Positions 7,798 to 14,310 of a stretch of DNA of 23,920 bases are shown here, piece after piece. The notes below the pieces were generated by a model. The model saw only the letters and a list, made by a program, of their open reading frames with translations. It was not told the origin of the DNA and did no database searches. This stretch comes from an uncultured Candidatus Saccharibacteria bacterium (GTDB taxonomy: Bacteria > Patescibacteriota > Saccharimonadia > Saccharimonadales > Saccharimonadaceae). How positions within the stretch are numbered: the stretch's first letter is position 1; the number at the start of each line of letters is the position of its first letter. Where the stretch lies: NCBI GenBank assembly GCA_938017655.1, contig CALIJO010000016.1, positions 1-23,920 on the forward strand, read 5' to 3'. The position numbers and the translations under genes are program-made.

Positions 7798-9225
7798 TTA
7801 TTTTGGTTCTTTTGGCGTTTTTTGGACTTTTTCGACAAATTGACGAATTTTTCGATGGAAGTTTTCCGTACTAAATTTAGTAGCGGTGGCAGAAATTTCC
7901 TGAGGCGAAAGAAAAGAATTTACGGATTTTGCTTCAAAATTTTTCAAAGTTTGAGCAAGGGAATCGACGGATTGCTCCTCGAAGAAGAGACCGTTTTTAC
8001 CATCATGAATGTAATCGAGTGCTCCACCTTGCTTCAAAGCGATGACTGGACAGCCAGAAGCTAATGCCTCGACTGGAGCAATGCCGAAAGGTTCATTAGA
8101 TGGAAAAACGAAGGCCTTGGCATATTTAACAAATTCCTTAAGATTGGACTGTGGCAAGACATCGAAGAAAACCACATGCTTCGAGCCGGCGGCTTGATTA
8201 ATGAGTGATTCGTGAGCTGCACCATTACCGATGAGAACTAAATTAAGTTTAAGCTTCTTACAAGCGGCAATAATTAAATCTAGACGTTTCCAGTTAACTT
8301 GACGAGAAAAATTCAAATAAAAGCCTTCGGTGAGAAAACTTTCTGGAAGTTTTTGGAGGATTTCTGGGGCTTTTTGGAGAATTTCCGGAAGTTCTCTAGC
8401 GGGTTTTTCAGAGATAATTTGACTTTTATTATGTTTTATGTTGTTTTCTAGTTTTATCTTCGTTTGCTTTTTCTTTGAATTATGTTGTGATAATATTTGA
8501 CAATTTGACTGAATTATTTCACGATATGGAGCGACGGCTTGGAAGTTTTCCACAGCCACAGGTGGATAAATAATCGTGCTTTCCCTTTCGTAAAATTGTT
8601 TGATTTCCTGCTGGGCAAAATCTGAGATGGTTAAATAATAATCTGGGCGAGCCGCAGCCTCAAGGTCTTTTTTGCGTAGATTTTTTACCATCAGGCGAAA
8701 AACTGGGCGGACTAGAAAATTCAATTTACCGAAACCAGGGTCCTCGAGGTATTCCCTGTATTTCCCCCAATAATATTGGGTCGGGACATGACAATAACAG
8801 ATATGAGTACCGGGTTTGGTTTTAACAAATTTGGCATCACAACCAGAAACCGAGATTACCAAATCATAGGCGGTGAGGTCGAGATGTTTGAAATAATTTT
8901 GACGCAGAGGGGCGATAAATTTTCGGAGACAGGCTGGCAGGAGATTTAACCAACCGGTTTTAACTTCGGCATCAAGAAACCAATTGATTTGCTTAGGACG
9001 GTACTGTGAAGTATAGATAGGCGCGTCTGGATAAATGCGGTGTAATTCCCTCAAGACCTGCTCGGCACCACCGACCACGGTGAGCCAATCACAAACCAGG
9101 GCGATTTTTGGCTCGCCGTTTTTCAACTTAGCGGCTTTTGTATTGGTGGTTTTAGATTCAGTCATTTCTGACTTGGCAATTTTCGATTCAACCATTTTTG
9201 ACTTGGCAATTTTCGATTCAGCCAT
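7798..9225 (-). CDS. GT4-family glycosyltransferase with repeat extension and insertion
   Basis: A GT-B fold retaining glycosyltransferase that adds a sugar to a lipid-linked or nucleotide acceptor at the inner membrane face. The conserved start of the fold is PKIALVCDWLTVVGGAEQVL (residues 39-58). The donor-site motif is EPFGIAPVE (378-386, an EX7E pair), followed by ASGCPVIALKQGG. In front of the fold sits a 40-residue Lys/Ser/Glu-rich extension made of three 10-residue repeats beginning MAESKIAKSK. Between the two Rossmann domains (about 234-299) lies a Lys/Asn/Gln-rich insertion that contains a smaller repeat; most relatives have a short linker here. Translation could start at any repeat Met, but the first has an AAGG ribosome binding site. 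It directly follows the stop of the upstream gene (TAAATG). Confidence 0.87.
   Translation of the reverse strand: MAESKIAKSKMVESKIAKSEMTESKTTNTKAAKLKNGEPKIALVCDWLTVVGGAEQVLRELHRIYPDAPIYTSQYRPKQINWFLDAEVKTGWLNLLPACLRKFIAPLRQNYFKHLDLTAYDLVISVSGCDAKFVKTKPGTHICYCHVPTQYYWGKYREYLEDPGFGKLNFLVRPVFRLMVKNLRKKDLEAAARPDYYLTISDFAQQEIKQFYERESTIIYPPVAVENFQAVAPYREIIQSNCQILSQHNSKKKQTKIKLENNIKHNKSQIISEKPARELPEILQKAPEILQKLPESFLTEGFYLNFSRQVNWKRLDLIIAACKKLKLNLVLIGNGAAHESLINQAAGSKHVVFFDVLPQSNLKEFVKYAKAFVFPSNEPFGIAPVEALASGCPVIALKQGGALDYIHDGKNGLFFEEQSVDSLAQTLKNFEAKSVNSFLSPQEISATATKFSTENFHRKIRQFVEKVQKTPKEPK
8337..8389 (-). repeat. 21-bp in-frame tandem repeat in the GT4 interdomain insertion
   Basis: Two full 21-base units (8369-8389 and 8348-8368) and a partial third encode LPEILQK, APEILQK and LPESF. 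The copies differ at several third positions, so the duplication is not brand new. Confidence 0.8.
9136..9225 (-). repeat. 30-bp in-frame tandem repeat at the GT4 N-terminus
   Basis: Three consecutive 30-base units (9196-9225, 9166-9195, 9136-9165) each begin with ATG. They encode MAESKIAKSK, MVESKIAKSE and MTESKTTNTK. The first two differ at only a few bases, so the expansion looks fairly recent; the third is more diverged. Confidence 0.9.
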
Positions 9226-10671
9226 TTATTTGGCACCTTTTTGGAAGATTACGGCGCGAATGGTTTGAAGCATAATCTGTAAATCGAAGAGGACGGACCA
9301 GTTTTGGATGTAATAAAGATCAAGTGAGCGACGTTCATCAAAACTAATGTCACGACGACCAGAAACTTGGGCTAGACCAGTGAGGCCAGACTTAACCGTA
9401 AGAAGAAGTGAACGATCACCGTAATTACGTAATTCCCCTGGCACTAAGGCACGTGGACCAACGAGAGAAATATCGCCGCGTAAAACATTAAATAACTGAG
9501 GCAATTCATCGAGCGAGGTGGCGCGTAAAAATTTGCCAATGCGCGTAATACGAGGATCGCAGGCTAAGAAATCACCATTTTTTCGATATTGATGAGAAAG
9601 CTCAGTGGCGGAAGTGATCTTCCCTTCTTTCTCCATTTTGGCGAAGGCTTCTTCTGGGGTCATGCCAGAGTAGGCGGTTTTCATACTGCGAAATTTAAGA
9701 ATCTTGAATTTACGATTGTATTGTGTGAGGCGATATTCACTGTAAATAGTTTTCGATTTCGGGTCGGAAATTTTGATACAGAGCCAGATAATTAACATCG
9801 GAATAAAGGCTAAAATAATACCAATAAGACTAAAAATAATATCCATGAAGCGCTTAATAATGCGGGCGTTACCCACAAGTGGCGTAACCTTAACCAAAAT
9901 AGCCGGTGTACTACCAATAAGCTCAAGCTGACCCATATGCTGAGAAAGCGCAGCTTCAGATGGAATGAAATAATAGAGGAGATGATGATTGATTGATTGG
10001 CGATAAACATATTCAGTCTGACGTTCATCGGTTTGAAAAATCACATCAACTGTCTGGTCCTTCAAGGCATCCTTCAAGGAAGAATATTGAAAATGACGAA
10101 GTTCTTTTGGAATATATTTACTTCCAGCTACTACGCCGACCAAACGGTAACCATCTTCTGGATAGGCGAGAATTTGATTGATCAAATAGGTAGTATTTTT
10201 TGAATTACCAATAATAATAGCCCGTTTAGTACCGATTTTTTGCAACATAAAACGTTTGCGGAAGAATTTCAAAATTATTCGCATGACTAAGAGTGAAATA
10301 AAGCAAGTAAAAACTGCGTAAACAGCAATTAAGCGGACGGGAAAGAGATTTTCTTGAATAAAAAAATCTAAGGTAATAATGCCCATGATACCCACCACTG
10401 AGGCAACAAAGAGACGGTAAAGTTCACTCCATCTGGATTTGGCAAAAATTACATCCTTACGATAAAGCCCCATCACAAAAAGCATGATAATCCAAAGCGG
10501 CACCAAGAAAACCAGCGGTAAAAGAAATTCCATTGAGGTGATTTCAAAGTAATACGGCCTGGAGTCAAGTTTAGTGCGAATGATGTAGGCAAAAGCAAAA
10601 GAAGCGATGATTGCTATAATGTCGCCTAAGATGAGAAATAAACGAAAAATAAAATCGGAATTTTTCTTCAT
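9226..10671 (-). CDS. Undecaprenyl-phosphate sugar-1-phosphate transferase (WcaJ/WbaP type)
   Basis: This enzyme starts glycan assembly by moving a sugar-1-phosphate from a nucleotide sugar to undecaprenyl phosphate in the membrane. The 481 residues follow the polyisoprenyl-phosphate hexose-1-phosphate transferase layout. About four N-terminal membrane helices come first (residues 8-135). A Rossmann-like cytoplasmic domain beginning RAIIIGNSKNT follows. Then comes a re-entrant helix after KRFMDIIFS and the catalytic domain (PF02397). The latter shows KILKFRSMK, TRIGKFLRATSLDELPQL, RGDISLVGPRALVP and KSGLTGLAQVSGRRD. The donor sugar is not evident from sequence. It is the first gene of a three-gene operon. 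No Shine-Dalgarno sequence precedes the ATG; a -10 element 7 bases upstream suggests a leaderless message. Confidence 0.92.
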   Translation of the reverse strand: MKKNSDFIFRLFLILGDIIAIIASFAFAYIIRTKLDSRPYYFEITSMEFLLPLVFLVPLWIIMLFVMGLYRKDVIFAKSRWSELYRLFVASVVGIMGIITLDFFIQENLFPVRLIAVYAVFTCFISLLVMRIILKFFRKRFMLQKIGTKRAIIIGNSKNTTYLINQILAYPEDGYRLVGVVAGSKYIPKELRHFQYSSLKDALKDQTVDVIFQTDERQTEYVYRQSINHHLLYYFIPSEAALSQHMGQLELIGSTPAILVKVTPLVGNARIIKRFMDIIFSLIGIILAFIPMLIIWLCIKISDPKSKTIYSEYRLTQYNRKFKILKFRSMKTAYSGMTPEEAFAKMEKEGKITSATELSHQYRKNGDFLACDPRITRIGKFLRATSLDELPQLFNVLRGDISLVGPRALVPGELRNYGDRSLLLTVKSGLTGLAQVSGRRDISFDERRSLDLYYIQNWSVLFDLQIMLQTIRAVIFQKGAK

Positions 10672-10678
10672 TAGTCTT

Positions 10679-10707
10679 ATTTTAACCCAAGAGAAAACTT
10701 TTTTGAA
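10679..10707 (-). promoter_or_regulatory. Promoter of the polysaccharide operon, leaderless spacing
   Basis: TAAAAT (10679-10684) ends 7 bases before the ATG at 10671. At 17 bases upstream lies TTCAAA (10702-10707), matching four of six -35 positions. The glmS terminator lies just beyond, so the operon is transcribed on its own. Confidence 0.5.
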
Positions 10708-10711
10708 GAGA

Positions 10712-10744
10712 GAGAAAAAACTATGCAGATTGGCTGCATAGTTT
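10712..10744 (-). terminator. Intrinsic terminator of glmS
   Basis: An 11-bp perfect stem (10718-10728 with 10734-10744) with a 5-base loop is followed on the minus strand by TTTTCTCTC. The plus-strand side also carries a T run, but there is no gene for it to serve. Confidence 0.87.
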
Positions 10745-10774
10745 ATTTTTGAGTGAGGTGGGTCTTAAATTTGT

Positions 10775-12598
10775 TTATTCGACAGTAACCGACTTGGCAA
10801 GATTGCGTGGCTGGTCGACATTATTGCCACGATAAACTGCTAAGTAATAAGCAAACATTTGACTCAAAAGATTAAAGAGAAGCGGAGTAAGTAATTGAAG
10901 TTTGGTGTCAATTTTTACCACACCTTCCACTGTCAAATCGACTTCCGTGTCGGAAAAGACAATCACATGTCCGCCGCGGGCCAAGACTTCCTGGATACCA
11001 GAAACGGATTTTTCAAACAAGAAACCAGATTGCAACATCACAACTTCGAAGAAACGATCATCAATTAGCGCGATGGGACCGTGTTTCAATTCCCCAGTTG
11101 GATAACCGTTAGCATCGATGTAAGAAATTTCCTTAAGCTTCAAAGCGCCTTCGAGCGCGATAGGATAATTCACATCACGGCCGAGATAAATCGCGTGTTC
11201 GTAATTCGTATAGTTCTTGGCGAGCTTGGAAATTTCATCCTGCTTCTCATGTAAGATGCGCTTAATTTCCTCTGGCAGAAGACTAATTTCATCAACTAGG
11301 GTCGCGACCTGACGGGCGTTTACCCCCTTGGCTTCCGCAATAGTCAGACCAAACATTAAAATGGCGATGACCTGAGAAGTGTAGGCCTTGGTACTGGCGA
11401 CAGAAATTTCCGGTCCGGCATGGACATAAGTACCACCGTCGACTTCACGCGCAATAGTCGAGCCAATAGCATTGACGATGCCGATGGTTTTGGTACCCTG
11501 AGATTTAATTTCACGAAGACAGGCCAAGGTATCCGCAGTTTCACCAGACTGAGAAATGATAAGCGCCACCGAGTGATCTGGAATATAAGCATGGCGGTAA
11601 CGATATTCGGAAGCAATCACCGGTTCAATAGTGACGCCAGGCAAAACTTGCTCGATGAGATAAGCGGCAGTATTAGCAGCATAGTAAGCGGTACCACAAC
11701 CAACCAGGATGATGTGCTTAATTTCTTTTAGCTCCTTGACGGAAAGATTTGGGCCACCGAGATGAACGGTATGTTCTTTCGCATTGATGCGTCCACGCAA
11801 AGTTTCTTTCAAGCTATCTGGTTGTTCCATAATTTCTTTAAGCAAGAAATGATCGTAGCCACCTTTTTGAATAGCGGAAAGATCGGTGAGAATTTTTTCA
11901 ACTTTCACAGAAACTGGCTGAAGATCGAGGGTTTTAACTTCTACATGATCTTTAGAAATGAGGGCGACTTCCCCGTCATTAAGGTAAATCGCATTTTTAG
12001 TATTACCGATAAGCGCGGAAGCATCTGAAGCGATGAGAGTTTCATGTTCACCCACGCCGATAACCAGTGGCGAACCAGAGCGAGCGACCACGAGATGTTC
12101 AGTATCATCTGCAGACATCACGGCGATACCATAAGTACCAGAGACGAGTTTGAGTGCCTGAGTTACAGAGTCGAGCAAATCATGTGATTCCTGGTAAAAA
12201 CTATCGATGAGAGCCGCAAGCACCTCTGTATCAGTCTCGGACTTAAATTGATATTTCTCAGAGAGCTCTTTTTTCAAGGCTTTATAATTTTCGATAATAC
12301 CATTGTGAACCAAGAAAATACTGCCGACGTGATGCGGGTGAGCATTGGTCTCAGATGGATTACCGTGAGTAGCCCAACGAGTATGACCGATACCAATATG
12401 ATCAGACGTATAATGATCTTTAATTTTAGCTTCTAGATTGATGATCTTACCAACCGCACGTAACAACGTAGGTTTTTGGTTTTGATCAAGAGTTGCCACA
12501 CCGGCTGAATCATAACCACGATATTCTAGACGCTTAAGGCCTGAGAGTAAGAATTCTTGAGCGTTATTTTTTCCAACATATCCGACAATTCCACACAT
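10775..12598 (-). CDS. glmS: Glutamine--fructose-6-phosphate aminotransferase (isomerizing)
   Basis: GlmS makes glucosamine-6-phosphate from fructose-6-phosphate and glutamine, the committed step to amino sugars. The N-terminal class II glutaminase domain begins MCGIVGYVG, with Cys2 exposed after Met removal, and has the RGYDSAG and HTRWATHG loops. Two SIS sugar-phosphate domains follow, with SQSGETADT and SVASTKAYTSQ. The C-terminus ends in the conserved DQPRNLAKSVTVE. At 607 residues it is full length. A strong ribosome binding site (AAAGGAGGTT) and a TATAAT lie just upstream. The leader is about 10-15 bases, too short for a glmS ribozyme. GlmM, the next enzyme, is encoded at 2828-4423 in a separate operon. 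Confidence 0.96.
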   Translation of the reverse strand: MCGIVGYVGKNNAQEFLLSGLKRLEYRGYDSAGVATLDQNQKPTLLRAVGKIINLEAKIKDHYTSDHIGIGHTRWATHGNPSETNAHPHHVGSIFLVHNGIIENYKALKKELSEKYQFKSETDTEVLAALIDSFYQESHDLLDSVTQALKLVSGTYGIAVMSADDTEHLVVARSGSPLVIGVGEHETLIASDASALIGNTKNAIYLNDGEVALISKDHVEVKTLDLQPVSVKVEKILTDLSAIQKGGYDHFLLKEIMEQPDSLKETLRGRINAKEHTVHLGGPNLSVKELKEIKHIILVGCGTAYYAANTAAYLIEQVLPGVTIEPVIASEYRYRHAYIPDHSVALIISQSGETADTLACLREIKSQGTKTIGIVNAIGSTIAREVDGGTYVHAGPEISVASTKAYTSQVIAILMFGLTIAEAKGVNARQVATLVDEISLLPEEIKRILHEKQDEISKLAKNYTNYEHAIYLGRDVNYPIALEGALKLKEISYIDANGYPTGELKHGPIALIDDRFFEVVMLQSGFLFEKSVSGIQEVLARGGHVIVFSDTEVDLTVEGVVKIDTKLQLLTPLLFNLLSQMFAYYLAVYRGNNVDQPRNLAKSVTVE

Positions 12599-12615
12599 AT
12601 AACCTCCTTTTTTCG

Positions 12616-12621
12616 ATTATA
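12616..12621 (-). promoter_or_regulatory. -10 element of glmS
   Basis: A perfect TATAAT on the minus strand gives a short leader that carries the AAAGGAGGTT ribosome binding site. The -35 position falls within the stem of the terminator just upstream and matches poorly. Confidence 0.6.
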
Positions 12622-12741
12622 ACAGAAAAAAACACCGCCTGAGCGATGTTTTATGAGAGATAGGCGAGTGATTCAATGATTTTAATGACACTAGGGTCCA
12701 CTGGTTTCATAGGACAAAAACTAGTAATGTGCTAACAAGTC
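12622..12741 (-). ncRNA. Candidate small transcript (about 120 bases) upstream of glmS
   Basis: On the minus strand a promoter candidate (TTGGTA at 12771-12776, 17-base spacer, TATGAT at 12748-12753) is followed by about 100 bases and a good intrinsic terminator (12626-12652). The predicted RNA contains a stem pairing ACTAG (12721-12725) with CTAGT (12690-12694) and GTCC (12712-12715) with GGAC (12696-12699). A 19-codon frame (12651-12710, MKPVDPSVIKIIESLAYLS) has its ATG in the loop of that stem, but no ribosome binding site. It could be a small regulatory RNA, a tiny mRNA, or the remnant tail of a lost gene. No named RNA family is recognised. Confidence 0.4.
12626..12652 (-). terminator. 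Intrinsic terminator directly upstream of the glmS promoter
   Basis: A 10-bp stem (12643-12652 with 12629-12638) with one G-U wobble on the minus strand and a 4-base loop is followed by seven T. It has no annotated gene to terminate, which is why a small transcript is proposed here. Confidence 0.75.
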
Positions 12742-12762
12742 TTTTTTATCATAAGACAGGGG

Positions 12763-12792
12763 TAGACATTTACCAAACAAAAGCGTTATGAT
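12763..12792 (+). promoter_or_regulatory. Promoter of the histidine-phosphatase gene
   Basis: TAGACA (12763-12768) is followed after 18 bases by TATGAT (12787-12792). The start codon at 12808 lies 15 bases after the -10, so the leader is only about 8 bases and holds no Shine-Dalgarno sequence. It overlaps the proposed opposite-strand promoter at 12748-12776. Confidence 0.45.
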
Positions 12793-12807
12793 AATTTTAA
12801 TAATTTT

Positions 12808-13416
12808 ATGAAAATCTATTTAATTCGTCATGGAGAAAGTTTAGCTAATCTAGGTTTAGTATCAGCGGATTTTTCTATGGACAATCAGAATACTTTATCC
12901 AAAAAAGGTGAAAATCAAATACAGGCAATTATACCGGCCTTCCAGAATTGTAATATTGTGCGGATTTTTTCTTCACCGATGAAACGAGCTGTCAAAAGTG
13001 CAGAAATATTACAATCTGGCCTAGTTAGTAAACCAAAAATTATAATTGATGGTCGCCTAAAAGAAATTGACTACGGAATTTTTACCGACGATCTAGATAA
13101 TCCTGAGATGCAAAATATCGCCAAGAAACAAATTGCCGGCGATCAAGAAATTCGCTTTGGTGGTGGAGAAAATATACGTGAAATTCTGGAGCGGTTTTTA
13201 GATTTCTTAGTTGATACTTATAAAGAAAATCAAAATGACGAAATTATAATTCTTTCACATGGTCGTCTACTATCAATTGTGAGTAAAAAAATTGAAGAGC
13301 TTTGCCAGAAAAAAATTAGAAAATCCCAAATAAATAACGCTTCAATAATTGAAGTTGAATTAAATAATAATGAGATTATTTTACTAAGAACTTATTTAAA
13401 TACCTTAAAAAGCTAA
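12808..13416 (+). CDS. Histidine phosphatase family protein (phosphoglycerate-mutase-like)
   Basis: The 202-residue protein has the branch-1 histidine phosphatase fold. RHGES (residues 7-11, catalytic His8), SSPMKR (55-60), the acid-bearing RLKEIDYG (83-90, Glu86) and the second catalytic histidine in SHGR (His151) are all in place. Members include cofactor-dependent phosphoglycerate mutase and broad phosphatases for sugar phosphates, nucleotides or alpha-ribazole phosphate. At about 200 residues, without the longer insertions of true phosphoglycerate mutases, a phosphatase is more likely; the substrate is unknown. The gene is visibly richer in A and T than its neighbours and uses many ATT, AAA and AAT codons, which hints at separate origin. 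It has its own promoter and no ribosome binding site. Confidence 0.85.
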   Translation: MKIYLIRHGESLANLGLVSADFSMDNQNTLSKKGENQIQAIIPAFQNCNIVRIFSSPMKRAVKSAEILQSGLVSKPKIIIDGRLKEIDYGIFTDDLDNPEMQNIAKKQIAGDQEIRFGGGENIREILERFLDFLVDTYKENQNDEIIILSHGRLLSIVSKKIEELCQKKIRKSQINNASIIEVELNNNEIILLRTYLNTLKS

Positions 13417-13424
13417 TTTTAAAA

Positions 13425-13453
13425 TTGTTTTTTCATAATGTTTATGGTAAAAT
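13425..13453 (+). promoter_or_regulatory. Promoter of the disordered-protein gene
   Basis: TTGTTT (13425-13430), a 17-base spacer and TAAAAT (13448-13453) preceded by TGG make an extended -10 promoter. It lies 45 bases before the ATG at 13498. Confidence 0.55.
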
Positions 13454-13497
13454 CTTGGTAGTTAATTAAATAGTAAAATATTAAAAGAGAGGTGGGT

Positions 13498-14157
13498 ATG
13501 GATCTGGCATCAGGGACAGATAATGGCAATAACGCCGACCTAAATCAAATACAAAATCAATTCGGCATCCCTCCGATGCCACCAACCGGTAGCGCAATGC
13601 CAGCTTTTGATTCTGGCGCAACTTTTGGTGTACCGACAGAAACTATTACCGGTAATAATACAAATTCTACCCCAACTTTCGAAAATAATGGAGCTTCACA
13701 AGTCATGCAAGATTTAACTAATCAAGGTCCAGCCCCAATTTTGGAGCCAACCGAAAATACTAATGCGGAAAATACTTTCGCCGCCCCAGCTATGGATTTA
13801 AGTAATCTAGGCGTCGAAGCAACGGCCGAAAAACCTGCTGAAACGACCACTGAAGTAAACACCGAAGCTGCAGCGCCAGTAATCAATCTCGAGACTGCCA
13901 CTCCGGCAACTCCTGAAGCCGTAGCTGAAGACAGTAAGCTGGAAGATGTAAAGAAACAAATGTTGCAAGATCTTTATCCATTGATGGATAAAATCAAAAT
14001 CAACCCTGACCAAAAATTCAAAGTTTACAAACAAATGATCGAATCGACTGGTGACAAAGAAATGATTACTGCCGCCTACGATACCGCTAAAAGTCTAACT
14101 GACGAAACCGAGCGCGCCGAAGCATTACTTTACCTCATCGAAAAAGCTGACAATTAA
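13498..14157 (+). CDS. Hypothetical protein: disordered N-terminus, helical C-terminal domain
   Basis: Residues 1 to about 145 are low complexity, rich in Asn, Pro, Thr, Ala and Glu, and should be unstructured. The last 75 residues (from SKLEDVKKQMLQDLYPLMDK) are a compact bundle of amphipathic helices. It includes INPDQKFKVYKQMIESTGD and a C-terminal ETERAEALLYLIEKADN. I recall similar C-terminal domains behind variable disordered regions in Saccharibacteria, always without a known function; this supports the taxonomic guess. There is no signal peptide or membrane helix. I start at the ATG at 13498, five bases after an AGAGAGG ribosome binding site. The in-frame GTG at 13492 overlaps that site and is less likely. 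Confidence 0.75.
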   Translation: MDLASGTDNGNNADLNQIQNQFGIPPMPPTGSAMPAFDSGATFGVPTETITGNNTNSTPTFENNGASQVMQDLTNQGPAPILEPTENTNAENTFAAPAMDLSNLGVEATAEKPAETTTEVNTEAAAPVINLETATPATPEAVAEDSKLEDVKKQMLQDLYPLMDKIKINPDQKFKVYKQMIESTGDKEMITAAYDTAKSLTDETERAEALLYLIEKADN

Positions 14158-14160
14158 TAG

Positions 14161-14262
14161 AAAGACCCACTTACTTTTTTAAAACACGCTCTAGGCCGCA
14201 AGTCCGCGTCCCAAGGGGCGAATGGCCAAGCTTATAGTTTTAAAAATAGCAAGTGGGTCTTT
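14161..14262 (+). ncRNA. Long 102-base hairpin, structured RNA or small inverted-repeat element
   Basis: The stop of the upstream gene is followed at once by a nested palindrome. A perfect 12-bp stem (14161-14172 with 14251-14262) is nearly continuous with a perfect 10-bp stem (14176-14185 with 14237-14246), separated only by a mismatch and one bulge. The apex adds GCT/AGC (14188-14190 with 14229-14231), GGCC/GGCC (14194-14197 with 14224-14227) and a 5-bp hairpin with a CAAG loop (14207-14220). It is much longer than a terminator needs to be. It has only short T runs at its foot, and the groEL terminator lies separately beside it. It could be a 3'-UTR stability structure, a processed small RNA, or a miniature inverted-repeat element. 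The strand is set by the upstream gene. Confidence 0.55.
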
Positions 14263-14279
14263 TCTATCTAATAAATAAT

Positions 14280-14308
14280 AAAAAAGGAGGCTAACGCCTC
14301 CATTTTTT
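14280..14308 (-). terminator. Intrinsic terminator of groEL (probably bidirectional)
   Basis: The stem GGAGGC/GCCTCC (14286-14291 with 14296-14301) with a TAAC/GTTA loop has six T on the minus-strand side and six on the plus-strand side. It ends groEL and may also stop transcripts from the gene at 13498. Confidence 0.9.
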
Positions 14309-14310
14309 AT

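Noticed and set aside
12599..12760. glmS ribozyme upstream of glmS
   Set aside because: The glmS -10 element leaves only about a 10-15 base leader, and the conserved core of the ribozyme is not seen in the gap.
14161..14262. Known small ribozyme or SRP/6S RNA in the long hairpin
   Set aside because: The apex has a UCCCAAG string that recalls twister ribozymes, but the UAA cleavage loop and matching strands are missing. The SRP tetraloop region and the 6S central bubble are also absent.
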